Shown here: piece by piece, positions 1 through 6,861 of the stretch | How the letters are laid out: the number at the start of each line of letters is the position of its first letter | How positions within the stretch are numbered: position 1 is the stretch's first letter | From: a virus | Length of the DNA stretch: 28,806 bases | Virus record (IMG/VR): IMGVR_UViG_3300042355_000294 | Coordinates: 1 to 28,806 of that record | Reading direction: 5' to 3' (one strand) | Program-made: the position numbers and the translations under genes | The notes under the pieces: model-generated | The model's database searches: none | What the model was told of the DNA's origin: nothing | Seen by the model: only the letters and a program-made list of their open reading frames with translations

Positions 1-103
1 TGTCCTGGTCGGTCTGCGGCATCGAGTTCAGAATGATGCCTGATGGCCCGAGGTAGGCCAGGCCGCCGCTCATGCCCGGGTCAATTGCAAGGATGCGCTT
101 CAC
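1..103 (-). CDS. RuvC-like resolvase, 5' partial copy at window edge
   Basis: This is the first 34 codons of the resolvase gene, identical in sequence to 28622-28724, and it runs off the left edge of the window. It includes the RNase H-fold opening motif AIDPGMSGG with the first catalytic Asp. The start is GTG at 103-101 and overlaps the stop of the upstream gene as GTGA. It is the same gene as 28269-28724 seen twice because the contig ends overlap, not a second paralogue. Confidence 0.85.
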   Translation of the reverse strand, partial: MKRILAIDPGMSGGLAYLGPSGIILNSMPQTDQD

Positions 104-186
104 TTGGCAGCCTTTCTCAGCCAGGCGGCAATCGCCTTGTCGGCCACGGCCTGCAGTTTTAGGCCGGCAGCGAGGCAGTAGTTGCG
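1..186. repeat. Left copy of terminal redundancy (circle overlap)
   Basis: Positions 1-126 are identical to 28622-28747. From 127 to about 180 the copies differ only at 127, 130, 133, 160 and 169, and then diverge near 181. The five differences all fall at third codon positions of the 45-aa RHH-like gene and are synonymous. The simplest reading is a circular or circularly permuted genome whose contig ends come from two closely related variants. A true direct terminal repeat is possible but fits the sequence drift less well. Confidence 0.85.
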
Positions 187-237
187 CAGGGCCTTGTGGG
201 TGGTGGGTGTCACGTTGATGGTTTTCGGTTTGGTCAT
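100..237 (-). CDS. Small ribbon-helix-helix-like protein (45 aa)
   Basis: This 45-aa protein has the layout of a minimal ribbon-helix-helix DNA-binding domain: a basic N-terminus, a short strand (TINVTP), then helix A (THKALRNYCLAAG) and helix B (LQAVADKAIAAWLRK). Such proteins normally bind operators as dimers. The ATG at 237 was chosen because it overlaps the stop of the upstream gene as ATGA; an upstream alternative start would extend far into that gene. Its own stop overlaps the GTG of the resolvase. A variant copy of the 3' part lies at 28721-28806, with only synonymous changes over most of its length, which shows selection on the protein. The RHH assignment rests on pattern only. Confidence 0.65.
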   Translation of the reverse strand: MTKPKTINVTPTTHKALRNYCLAAGLKLQAVADKAIAAWLRKAAK

Positions 238-587
238 TGTAGTTTCCCGTACATCTTGAGCCAAAAACAATACATAGTGGTTCCTTCGTTCCAAACACCT
301 GATTTGATATCAATATTAAGATTCATGCTTTCCGCAAAACAAAGTGCTTCTTTGCGCACATCGTTATATGGTTGTGTTATGATAACAGGTATGTGTTTTA
401 TCCATGCAGATCCCCAGTGATCAAAAAGTGGATAGCTTAAAACACGGTTGTCGTCATACTTGCTCCAATCCCTAAGAACAATGGCAGCATTGATCTTTGG
501 TTTCAGCCACTTTGGTATGTGGTGGATTTTAAATGTTTTATTCCATGCGAGCATCGCTTCGTGTCCTGTTAGTTTCATTTGATTCAT
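234..587 (-). CDS. Hypothetical protein, AT-rich gene (117 aa)
   Basis: I do not recognise this protein. It is rich in Trp, Lys and Ile, begins MNQMKLTGHEAMLAW and has no clear signal peptide or membrane segment. The ATG at 587 overlaps the lysozyme stop (584-586) as ATGA, which fixes the start, and its stop overlaps the ATG of the RHH-like gene. The base composition is clearly more AT-rich than the surrounding late genes, as is the 88-aa gene at 919-1185, so it may be a recent acquisition. Its place between the lysozyme-like gene and the RHH-like gene gives no firm hint of role. Confidence 0.7.
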   Translation of the reverse strand: MNQMKLTGHEAMLAWNKTFKIHHIPKWLKPKINAAIVLRDWSKYDDNRVLSYPLFDHWGSAWIKHIPVIITQPYNDVRKEALCFAESMNLNIDIKSGVWNEGTTMYCFWLKMYGKLQ

Positions 588-922
588 TGCTTTAATTGCT
601 TCTTCACCTTTGCCCAATAAGCCTCGGTGGCCTTCTTCCTGTTGTGACCCTGAGGTCCCGCATTCCATATCCGGGCCTGCTCCTCGGTCGTCTTGCCCTT
701 GCCGTAGTGGGTCAGGTAGGCAGCACACACCGCCCTGGCCTGTGCCCGGTTGGTCATGTCCTGGTGGCGGTAGTGGCTGCCGGTAATACGGTTGACGTCC
801 AGGACAACGGCCTTGTGAATCTGGAGGCATCCAATGGCCCGGCCTTGGTCACCGATGGCCAGGTCGTTCCCGCTGGACTCGACAATGATGAGTGCGCTAA
901 TGAGGTTGGAGATAGTGGTCAT
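584..922 (-). CDS. Lysozyme-like (transglycosylase-fold) muralytic enzyme
   Basis: This 112-aa protein resembles the soluble lytic transglycosylase/lysozyme fold and would cleave the glycan strand of peptidoglycan. The probable catalytic Glu is residue 15 in IIVESSGND. It is followed by the usual G-x-x-Q-I element (GCLQIHK, residues 31-37) and later by a WNAGPQG segment, comparable to the AYNAGPG motif of the family. There is no signal peptide, so access to the wall would need a holin, or the enzyme could be virion-borne. It lies about 12 kb from the holin candidates at 12.4-12.75 kb. The ATG at 922 overlaps the upstream stop as ATGA. Endolysin is the best guess for its role. Confidence 0.75.
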   Translation of the reverse strand: MTTISNLISALIIVESSGNDLAIGDQGRAIGCLQIHKAVVLDVNRITGSHYRHQDMTNRAQARAVCAAYLTHYGKGKTTEEQARIWNAGPQGHNRKKATEAYWAKVKKQLKQ

Positions 923-1185
923 GGTTTCTTTAAAAGTTCCTGCAGGTAGTCGAACTGAAACGCAGAGAGTTGATATGGATCTCGTTTTAGCCTTTGCACG
1001 ATGTACTTCTCTGCTTTGCGAATAGCACTTTTAGATCCGTTCGCTTTCATCATAAATATTGGCATATCGTCTTTGGGTTCATCAAATGCTGCCACATACC
1101 ACCTGTCAGTTCCTCTGGTGTTTTCAATTACATGAAGATCTCGATAGATTAATTCAGACCCATCTGGATTAAAATTGTCTTTCAT
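919..1185 (-). CDS. Hypothetical protein (88 aa)
   Basis: This is a small, charged, soluble protein with no recognised motif. It contains a WYVAAFDEP segment and a basic C-terminal helix region (KAEKYIVQRLKRD). The start ATG at 1185 has no Shine-Dalgarno; the leader ends TCCAAACC. The stop overlaps the lysozyme start as ATGA, so the two are probably co-translated. It is relatively AT-rich, like the 117-aa gene nearby. The 101-bp gap upstream (1186-1286) holds a short GCGCG/CGCGC inverted repeat (1201-1205 and 1215-1219) and no convincing gene. Confidence 0.65.
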   Translation of the reverse strand: MKDNFNPDGSELIYRDLHVIENTRGTDRWYVAAFDEPKDDMPIFMMKANGSKSAIRKAEKYIVQRLKRDPYQLSAFQFDYLQELLKKP

Positions 1186-1286
1186 GGTTTGGAGAATTGT
1201 GCGCGTTGACCAGTCGCGCCCCTGTGCTCCGTATTCCTCACGAGCCGGATGGGTGGTTTGATGGGCGCCACCGGCCCTGAAAGGTG

Positions 1287-1532
1287 TCAGCCGATGTAAC
1301 CGCCGCTTGCTTGGTAATTCTTACTGAGTTCCTGCTGCTTCGGAGTCTGGTAAGTTCCGCCGGACGTTTCCCAAAGCTGATTCAGGCAATCCAATTGCTG
1401 TTCAGCAAGTTCCGACGACTTGCCTTCTGACTTTCTACGAGTGATCCGATCTTGAAGCACATCAACCGCGGCGCTGATTGATCCGCTGTTGTCGATCAAC
1501 TCATTCGCTGCCGTCAGAATCGCGTTACTCAT
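1287..1532 (-). CDS. Hypothetical protein (81 aa)
   Basis: This is an unrecognised protein, mostly helical by composition (MSNAILTAANELIDNSG onward), with a Gln-rich second half and no membrane segment. I chose ATG at 1532; a GTG nine codons upstream (1559) is possible. The leader before the ATG is A/C-rich (AAGCAAAATACC) without a Shine-Dalgarno. It is the first gene after the intergenic palindrome at 1596-1623, so it may be the first gene of a transcription unit. Confidence 0.6.
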   Translation of the reverse strand: MSNAILTAANELIDNSGSISAAVDVLQDRITRRKSEGKSSELAEQQLDCLNQLWETSGGTYQTPKQQELSKNYQASGGYIG

Positions 1533-1595
1533 GGTATTTTGCTTTGGACTTGATTGCACCGACGGCAGTCAAGTTGCCATGAGCCTCATTCACTG

Positions 1596-1623
1596 TCTAC
1601 AGACTTTTAGCTTTTTCTGTAGA
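1596..1623. promoter_or_regulatory. Perfect 8-bp inverted repeat, candidate operator
   Basis: The arms TCTACAGA (1596-1603) and TCTGTAGA (1616-1623) are perfect reverse complements separated by 12 AT-rich bases. It sits in an AT-rich 131-bp gap (1533-1663) between two minus-strand genes. The minus-strand 3' flank is not T-rich, so it does not look like a terminator in the direction of transcription. An operator for one of the phage's small DNA-binding proteins is plausible. I see no strong -35/-10 pair in the gap; TTGACC upstream has only a poor -10 partner. Confidence 0.4.
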
Positions 1624-1663
1624 TTTTGAAGAAAACCCAATATTTACGCGGGTCAAACAGGGG

Positions 1664-1846
1664 TCACTTTTCTGCGGGCGCAGCGAACTTCAGGAAGAAC
1701 TCGGCCTTAGGACGGCAGTGGATTTGGCCGTCGTCGACCCTGCGGTAGACCACGGCTTCCCATTTGGTCTCGCCGACGCGCAGCTTGGCGTCCAAGCTGA
1801 CTACTTCGACTTCGATGGATGGCTTGGATTTGTTGAAGAAACGCAT
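1664..1846 (-). CDS. Hypothetical protein (60 aa)
   Basis: This is a small, unrecognised protein, basic at both ends (MRFFNKSKPSIEVEV and PKAEFFLKFA) with a beta-rich centre (WEAVVYRRVDDG). The ATG at 1846 lies inside the 3' end of the upstream winged-helix-like gene, giving a 46-bp overlap in a different frame. A longer version starting at 2002 would double that overlap and is less likely. It is the last gene before the AT-rich gap with the palindrome. Confidence 0.6.
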   Translation of the reverse strand: MRFFNKSKPSIEVEVVSLDAKLRVGETKWEAVVYRRVDDGQIHCRPKAEFFLKFAAPAEK

Positions 1847-2073
1847 CGGTAGTGTGGTATTGGGTAGGCTCCGCGGGTGGGTGTCGAGACTCGGAATCGT
1901 TGCATTTCCATCAGGCCAGACTCCATGCCTTGCAAAATCATTTTGCTGGTCTGCGCCGGTCCAAGTCCCCACACAATGCCCCACTGCCGAGCGGTTTTCC
2001 ACTCACAATCGGGCACCTGCAGTTTTTTGCCTAGCTCGTCCCTGATGCGTTTTAGAAGCTCGGCAGATTCCAT
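1801..2073 (-). CDS. Small winged-helix/HTH-like protein (90 aa)
   Basis: The protein is 90 aa. Residues about 22-50 (EWKTARQWGIVWGL, then a helix SKMILQGMESGLM) look like a helix-turn-helix followed by a short wing (MQRFRVSTPTRG) and an AYPIPHYR tail. Small phage proteins of this layout are common, but I know no confirmed role. The ATG at 2073 overlaps the 3' end of the phosphoesterase gene by 22 bp. DNA binding is inferred from pattern only. Confidence 0.6.
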   Translation of the reverse strand: MESAELLKRIRDELGKKLQVPDCEWKTARQWGIVWGLGPAQTSKMILQGMESGLMEMQRFRVSTPTRGAYPIPHYRCVSSTNPSHPSKSK

Positions 2074-2771
2074 AGCTTTTCTCCCTGTTTCCACTGATGC
2101 ACGTAGAGCTGGGCGCTGTCGTCGGTGTACTCGCCGAACACGATGCCATGGGACCAAGCCAGCGTGCCCCTTCGCCTCAGCGCGTAATCCATGCATGGCG
2201 CGTCCGCCAGTGTTCCCGGGGACAGGCACACCGGATGGTCGCTCCGGCGCCCTGTAGCCATCCCTGCGCGATGTGCATGGGCTACCACGGTGTTGCCCCA
2301 AGTCTCCGCGGTGTCGCGCAGGAAGTTCTCGGAGTAAAGGATGCCATGGCCCCAAGAGAAGCCGCCTAACTTGTACCAGGAGCGCGGAAGGACATCGTGG
2401 GTCTTGATGATCACCCTAGCGTGCCTTTCTATCGGCTCCAGCATCCGCTGCCAGACTGCCTCCGCAAATCCACGCACAACGGCATTGTGGTGGGTCAGTA
2501 GGCGCAGGGCTCGTTCATCATGATTCCCCACGAGAAAAACGGTAGGCCGCAAGGCCCCCAGAAACCTCCGCCCCTCGTCGATATCGTCAAGGTAGTCGTC
2601 TGCTGCATCGGAGTCGCCTTGGTTGTTCAGAGCGCCTGCGCGAAGACTCGCAAGGTCATAGGCGTCCCCAAGGTGAATGACCTCATCGGGTCGGTACTGC
2701 TCGCGGAACAACAGGGCAGCAGCAAGCGCATCTTTGTTGGCCCGGTTGCCGTGAGAGCATCCGATAGCCAT
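2052..2771 (-). CDS. Calcineurin-like metallophosphoesterase
   Basis: This 239-aa protein has most metal-ligand motifs of the calcineurin-like phosphoesterase family: GD (residues 35-36, HLGDAYD), GNHDE (82-86), a WGHG element, and a C-terminal VAHAHRAG matching the family GHxH position. The first motif, normally D-x-H, reads C-S-H (C5, H7) here, so one canonical metal ligand is missing. The substrate is unknown; phage members act on nucleotides, cyclic nucleotides or phosphorylated ends. ATG at 2771 places motif I directly after the start, as is usual. A TTG at 2813 would add 14 residues. It is divergent from the plus-strand gene at 2842. Confidence 0.85.
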   Translation of the reverse strand: MAIGCSHGNRANKDALAAALLFREQYRPDEVIHLGDAYDLASLRAGALNNQGDSDAADDYLDDIDEGRRFLGALRPTVFLVGNHDERALRLLTHHNAVVRGFAEAVWQRMLEPIERHARVIIKTHDVLPRSWYKLGGFSWGHGILYSENFLRDTAETWGNTVVAHAHRAGMATGRRSDHPVCLSPGTLADAPCMDYALRRRGTLAWSHGIVFGEYTDDSAQLYVHQWKQGEKLWNLPSF

Positions 2772-2841
2772 GACACGCTTGCGCGCTGGAACAATGTTCA
2801 CGGATGATTGCAAGCATTATTTCAGCTCAAACTCAAGCACT

Positions 2842-3090
2842 ATGGCAACGCCCAGAATCAAAATCACGGAACGGAAACTCAAACGATTCAGAGCAGATGG
2901 TATTGCATGGGTCGGAGATGGCCGTATCGAGATCGACCCAAGGCTAGGCGAAAAGTACCGACTTGAAGTACTGGTTCATGAGTTACTGCACCACATGCAT
3001 CCCGAATGGAATGAGGATGAAGTCGACCGCCACGGGCAATGGCTCGGGAATATCCTGTGGAGGCAGGGGTATCGACGGGTCAAGAACTAG
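2842..3090 (+). CDS. Small HExxH putative zinc metallopeptidase
   Basis: This 82-aa protein has HELLHH at residues 46-51, the HExxH zinc-peptidase signature, followed by an acidic NEDEVDRHG stretch that may supply the third ligand and a typical basic end (LWRQGYRR). Small phage proteins of this kind are widespread; whether they cleave anything is not established. It is the only plus-strand gene in the window. ATG at 2842 follows a C/A-rich leader (CTCAAACTCAAGCACT) without Shine-Dalgarno. It shares the palindrome CTAG with the convergent tail gene, so both use TAG stops there. Its promoter would have to lie in the 70 bp before it or within the phosphoesterase gene. Confidence 0.75.
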   Translation: MATPRIKITERKLKRFRADGIAWVGDGRIEIDPRLGEKYRLEVLVHELLHHMHPEWNEDEVDRHGQWLGNILWRQGYRRVKN

Positions 3091-5861
3091 GCACTCAACT
3101 CATTCGGCAGACGCAAGTCAACGTATCGGATCGACAGGTACTTGTCGGCGCCAGCCGTCACGTCGTAGTACCCACCGGACTGGTTTGTTTCGCCGACTCC
3201 ATACGATCTCAATGGGATGTATTTGGTCGAAGGCACAGGGACGGCCTCGTTTGGCTGTCCGTTTTCGGCGTCGAAGTTGAAACTATTGAAACCTCGTCCG
3301 CGCACATAGGTGGCCAGATTTATCGCCGGGACATACCAATAATCGTTGCCGCCTGCGTCCTGGTCCTTGTAAGCCGTCACGCCGTTGGCGATCAGGATGT
3401 CGTGGCCAGCCTCAGAGACGTAATAAGATGGCAAGCTGCCGGCAGACTCTAGGCCTGTTCCAAAGGTGAGTAGGCTGCCGACAGTGTAAAGGGCCGATGC
3501 GTCGTAAATCGGGCAGACGCCCTGGCCTTGGCAAAGCGGCACTGCGCGGGTCCATGACCGGATGGTCCATTCCAGCAAATTCCACAGCCAGGCCGACTTC
3601 GGTATCTTGTGTAAGAACGGGCCGCCACCGGGCTGGTACGGGTTCTCGATTGGGTTGTACGGAAGGAGGAATCCAACCTGCTCGACGCCACCCGTCCAGG
3701 AGATGGTCGTCATGTTGTCCCGGTAGGGCGGCGAATAGGTCGAGCTGGCGAACGGCACCGTCGAGGCGAATGAGGCCTGCCGCTGGTCTTTGAAGATATC
3801 GTCGGCGCCGGCCTCGGTGAGGTCCACGAATGACGAATTTGGCGCCTCGGGAACGAAAGCGAACTGTTGGGTTTGGTTGGGGCTGCCCGGGATCCGCACC
3901 GAGGCATCGGATCCATTCTGGCCGCCCCATTTGTTGCGCCAGAAGTCGCCGCCCCAAGGCCTGTCGTCGGTGCTGCCGGTGGCCATGTCGATCTGATAGG
4001 CGCGAACCAGTTCGAAGTCGTAGACACTCGATGAAAAGCCCCAAGGTCCACCAGGAGGGATGAAGGCCGAATTGACTGCCTCGACCTGCTGGATTGCTCC
4101 GGTGCTCGATGTGCAGCTCCGGGCCGGGAGCACGTTGCCCCATTGCAAGGCCGTGGATGCCCCTGGGACAGCGAGTAGGAAGGATTTCTGCCCTGCAGTG
4201 AACCTGAAGTTGGCCCACGGTCCTACGCCAAAGCCGGTGGGTCTGCTTTCAATCCATAGGCTGTCATTCGTTGCCGTGGTCTCGAAGTTAAGCAATAGGT
4301 CGCCGTCGATGCCGGTTGATGTGGAGCCTCTGACAGACAGCCCGGCCGGCGTCATGGTTACAATGCTGACCTTTTCCTCCTCAATATCGACCACCTCGTC
4401 GAAGGTGTTCAGGAATCCCAGCTCAACGGCCACCCGGCGCCGGAGGTCACGCATTGACTCGAAGATGGTGGGCTCATTGCCTGCCGCCCATGTGACCGAT
4501 CCAGAACCGCTCCCCGGTGTCTCGGTGGTGTATTGCGCCGGGTAAATTGTTGAGATCGTGGTTCCTGCCGTGGTGATCTCCCAGAACGGGTCGAAAACGG
4601 TGGTGAAGATGTTGGCGTCGATAGGGTAGATGCGAATGGTGCCGCGGCGGCTGACCATTGTGATGCTGGTCGGGTTGACCGTCACATCCACACCCAAGTC
4701 CTTGATCTGCTCGGCGAAAGCGATGGTTCCGGTGAAGATCCTGATTTGATCATCAAAAACATCACCGGCTGCGTTGCTGTAGGTCACCCGGGCACGGCCC
4801 CAGGTGAACACGGCGTTGCCTATCGTGGTGTTTCCATTGGCCGGGTCGTCATACACGCCGGAGTAAACCTGCCGGATGTCGTATGGTAGCGACGGGTCGT
4901 AAACCGCCTGCATCACTCGGCGCCATTCGTTGATTATGAACGGATTGGCGACGTTGTTGGCCTGGGCGGATCGTTCCAGACTCAAGAACTCCGATTGGGT
5001 CGACGTATCCGACCAGGATGGCGGGCCTTCAGCAAGGAACGGGATGTCGCCGGTGAAGTACGGGAAAAAGTAACGGCTGAAAGATCCGCCCGGAAAACGG
5101 TATCCCCATGTGCCATCAGGCCGGCGCCGGAAGCTCCGGCATTCACCTGGAGCCACAAATTGCCTGTCCGAACTGCCGTCGGGCAGTTGGAGAAACACCG
5201 TCACCGGCTTGTCGTTGCAGTTGTGGACACGCCAGCAATCGTACCGCTGATACGTTTTGAGGATCCTGAACTCGTTTGGCCCCTCGATGGCGATCTCGGC
5301 CACCGACAGCCGGTGCTTGTGGATTCGCCCTGGGGGCAGTGTGGGGTCGATGGCTGCACCTAGGCTGCCACGGACATAGGAGGTGCCGTTGCCGTCGTCC
5401 GGATCCCAGCCGAGGTGGATGTCGTACCGAACACCATTCACATCCCGGGTCAACAGCTCGAAGCTGAAGTGGATGGTGCCTATGTCACAGGTGAACGGGT
5501 CGACCCCAATGATCGGATGGTCGACGTAGACCTGACCGCCTTGGGTGTCGAGGTACTGGTTCTCCAGCTTCGATAGCTCGATGGCTACCTGCGTCTGGTC
5601 GTGGTTGTCCCGGTAGACTGAGCCGATGCCGGGAATGCCTGTTCCCGGGTCTCTGAGGCGCCTACAAGAGGCCGGATCGTTCCGGAAGACGTACCATACC
5701 CCATACGGGTACTGGCCCTGCCAGACGCCTGCCGCGGAGTTGGCGAACAGAGGGGACTTACCATCGAGCACCCGAGCACATTTCTGGTCGGCTCGGCCAT
5801 AAAGGCTGTTCAGGTTCCGGGCCGTGAACATCCGGTCGGTCCGGCTGGTGGCGAATGGCAT
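3087..5861 (-). CDS. Large tail protein, probable tail tip or receptor-binding component (924 aa)
   Basis: At 924 aa this is the largest protein encoded. It lies at the end of the tail module, after the tape measure and distal small proteins, where lambda-type phages place host-recognition and tip proteins. I recognise no named domain. The sequence is Gly-, Tyr- and Trp-rich and beta-rich, with Cys-containing stretches (YDCWRVHNCND), which suits an extracellular virion protein. A role in adsorption is inferred from position and size only. It is preceded by the 67-aa gene with a 3-bp gap. Its TAG stop overlaps the TAG stop of the plus-strand gene at CTAG (3087-3090). Confidence 0.75.
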   Translation of the reverse strand: MPFATSRTDRMFTARNLNSLYGRADQKCARVLDGKSPLFANSAAGVWQGQYPYGVWYVFRNDPASCRRLRDPGTGIPGIGSVYRDNHDQTQVAIELSKLENQYLDTQGGQVYVDHPIIGVDPFTCDIGTIHFSFELLTRDVNGVRYDIHLGWDPDDGNGTSYVRGSLGAAIDPTLPPGRIHKHRLSVAEIAIEGPNEFRILKTYQRYDCWRVHNCNDKPVTVFLQLPDGSSDRQFVAPGECRSFRRRPDGTWGYRFPGGSFSRYFFPYFTGDIPFLAEGPPSWSDTSTQSEFLSLERSAQANNVANPFIINEWRRVMQAVYDPSLPYDIRQVYSGVYDDPANGNTTIGNAVFTWGRARVTYSNAAGDVFDDQIRIFTGTIAFAEQIKDLGVDVTVNPTSITMVSRRGTIRIYPIDANIFTTVFDPFWEITTAGTTISTIYPAQYTTETPGSGSGSVTWAAGNEPTIFESMRDLRRRVAVELGFLNTFDEVVDIEEEKVSIVTMTPAGLSVRGSTSTGIDGDLLLNFETTATNDSLWIESRPTGFGVGPWANFRFTAGQKSFLLAVPGASTALQWGNVLPARSCTSSTGAIQQVEAVNSAFIPPGGPWGFSSSVYDFELVRAYQIDMATGSTDDRPWGGDFWRNKWGGQNGSDASVRIPGSPNQTQQFAFVPEAPNSSFVDLTEAGADDIFKDQRQASFASTVPFASSTYSPPYRDNMTTISWTGGVEQVGFLLPYNPIENPYQPGGGPFLHKIPKSAWLWNLLEWTIRSWTRAVPLCQGQGVCPIYDASALYTVGSLLTFGTGLESAGSLPSYYVSEAGHDILIANGVTAYKDQDAGGNDYWYVPAINLATYVRGRGFNSFNFDAENGQPNEAVPVPSTKYIPLRSYGVGETNQSGGYYDVTAGADKYLSIRYVDLRLPNELSA

Positions 5862-5864
5862 GGG

Positions 5865-6068
5865 TCAATAGAACCAAGACTCCTCGGCTGTCTGGGTGAC
5901 GGCCGGCTGTGTCTTCAGCACCGTGCCGTTGGCGTTCTGCTCCACACGCTGACCGGGGCCGGCGACGATCTGCACCCGTCGCACGGCCTCGATCAGTTGG
6001 TTAATGGCCCGAGCATGGTCTGCCTTTAGACCGCGCTCGGAGAGTTTGGCTGGCAGTTGTAAAGGCAT
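5865..6068 (-). CDS. Small tail-region protein (67 aa)
   Basis: This is an unrecognised 67-aa protein with a helical, basic N-terminal half (LSERGLKADHARAINQLIEAVRRVQIVAGPG) and a Thr/Gln-rich end. It sits three bases from its neighbours on each side, between the paired 127/121-aa proteins and the 924-aa tail protein, so it is probably a minor virion protein or assembly factor. The LKADHARAINQLIEAVR pattern is often seen near the start of short phage structural proteins. Confidence 0.6.
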   Translation of the reverse strand: MPLQLPAKLSERGLKADHARAINQLIEAVRRVQIVAGPGQRVEQNANGTVLKTQPAVTQTAEESWFY

Positions 6069-6071
6069 AGC

Positions 6072-6455
6072 TTACAGCTCGCAGAACTGCACCATGATTT
6101 TGACCGTGCCGGCGCTGGATTTGACCAGTGTAGTCCAGCCTGAGTCGATGCGCGGAATCAGGCAGAACTCGCCGGGGGCGATTCGGATGGGCCAGACGAT
6201 ATTCGGCGAGATCACCGAGTCGTACCCACCCACCAGCACGCTGTTGATGGTGTCCAGGTTGCGGATTAGCACGCGGTAGGGCGTCGAGAGGTCGGCCGTC
6301 AGGTCGAGGGCCTCGGAGCCTGTGCCGACGTCCTGCGTCTGCTGGCCCATATCGGTGCCGGTCATGTTGGCCGTCACCGTGTAGGTTGTACCGTCGATGG
6401 TGGCCCCGCCCTTGGCGGCGAACAGCCTGGCCGACATTTGAACTTCGTTTGCCAT
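6072..6455 (-). CDS. Tail-region protein, paralogue A (127 aa)
   Basis: The sequence aligns along its whole length with the next gene (6469-6834). Both open MA[ND]E[VI]QM[ST]ARL[FY]AAKGG, share a GTDMG-QTQ block and a PYR/PYK-L-NLD block, and end in FCE[LI]. The protein is beta-rich and soluble. It lies between the 278-aa tail protein and the 924-aa protein, so it is likely a distal tail or baseplate-like component; the biochemical role is unknown. The 13-bp leader before ATG is C/A-rich (GAACCACCCGCC) without Shine-Dalgarno. Confidence 0.7.
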   Translation of the reverse strand: MANEVQMSARLFAAKGGATIDGTTYTVTANMTGTDMGQQTQDVGTGSEALDLTADLSTPYRVLIRNLDTINSVLVGGYDSVISPNIVWPIRIAPGEFCLIPRIDSGWTTLVKSSAGTVKIMVQFCEL

Positions 6456-6468
6456 GGCGGGTGGTTCG

Positions 6469-6834
6469 TTAGATTTCGCAGAAGGTGGCCTGCACGGTCA
6501 CCGCGGCGGTGTCGGCTCGGAAGTAGAGCGTTTGGCCTGATGCAACGTAAGGGATCAGCATGGTCTCGCCGGCCGGGATTCGCATGGTGTAGGTGCCGCT
6601 GACAAAGCCGAGGTCGACGAAGTTGGTGGAGTCTAGGTTGCTCACTAGGAGCTTGTAGGGGGCTGTGACATCGACGGGCACATCCAAGGCCTCGACGGTG
6701 GTGCCGATGATTTGGGTTTGGCTGCCCATGTCGGTGCCGGACATGGTCACGCTCTTGGTGTAGGTGACGCTGGGAAGGTAGGCGCCGCCTTTGGCTGCGT
6801 ACAGCCGGGCCGTCATTTGAATTTCGTCTGCCAT
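6469..6834 (-). CDS. Tail-region protein, paralogue B (121 aa)
   Basis: This is the tandem paralogue of 6072-6455, about six residues shorter, with the same conserved opening and closing motifs. Divergence is greatest in the central loop, where paralogue A has extra residues. A heteromeric ring, or one copy serving adhesion and the other structure, are both possible. The leader before the ATG is strikingly C/A-rich (CAACAACCCCCAACACCCC), again without Shine-Dalgarno. Confidence 0.7.
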   Translation of the reverse strand: MADEIQMTARLYAAKGGAYLPSVTYTKSVTMSGTDMGSQTQIIGTTVEALDVPVDVTAPYKLLVSNLDSTNFVDLGFVSGTYTMRIPAGETMLIPYVASGQTLYFRADTAAVTVQATFCEI

Positions 6835-6861
6835 AGATTGTAGGGGTGTTGGGGGTTGTTG

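Noticed and set aside
1186-1286. Short GTG-started frame continuing after the 81-aa gene and ending in ATGA with the 88-aa gene
   Set aside because: It has about 30 codons, no motif, and is in the same frame after a stop codon; too weak to call.
3412-4218. Second minus-strand frame within the 924-aa tail gene
   Set aside because: The composition is Arg/Pro/Gly-rich and low complexity, and the main frame is continuous across it.
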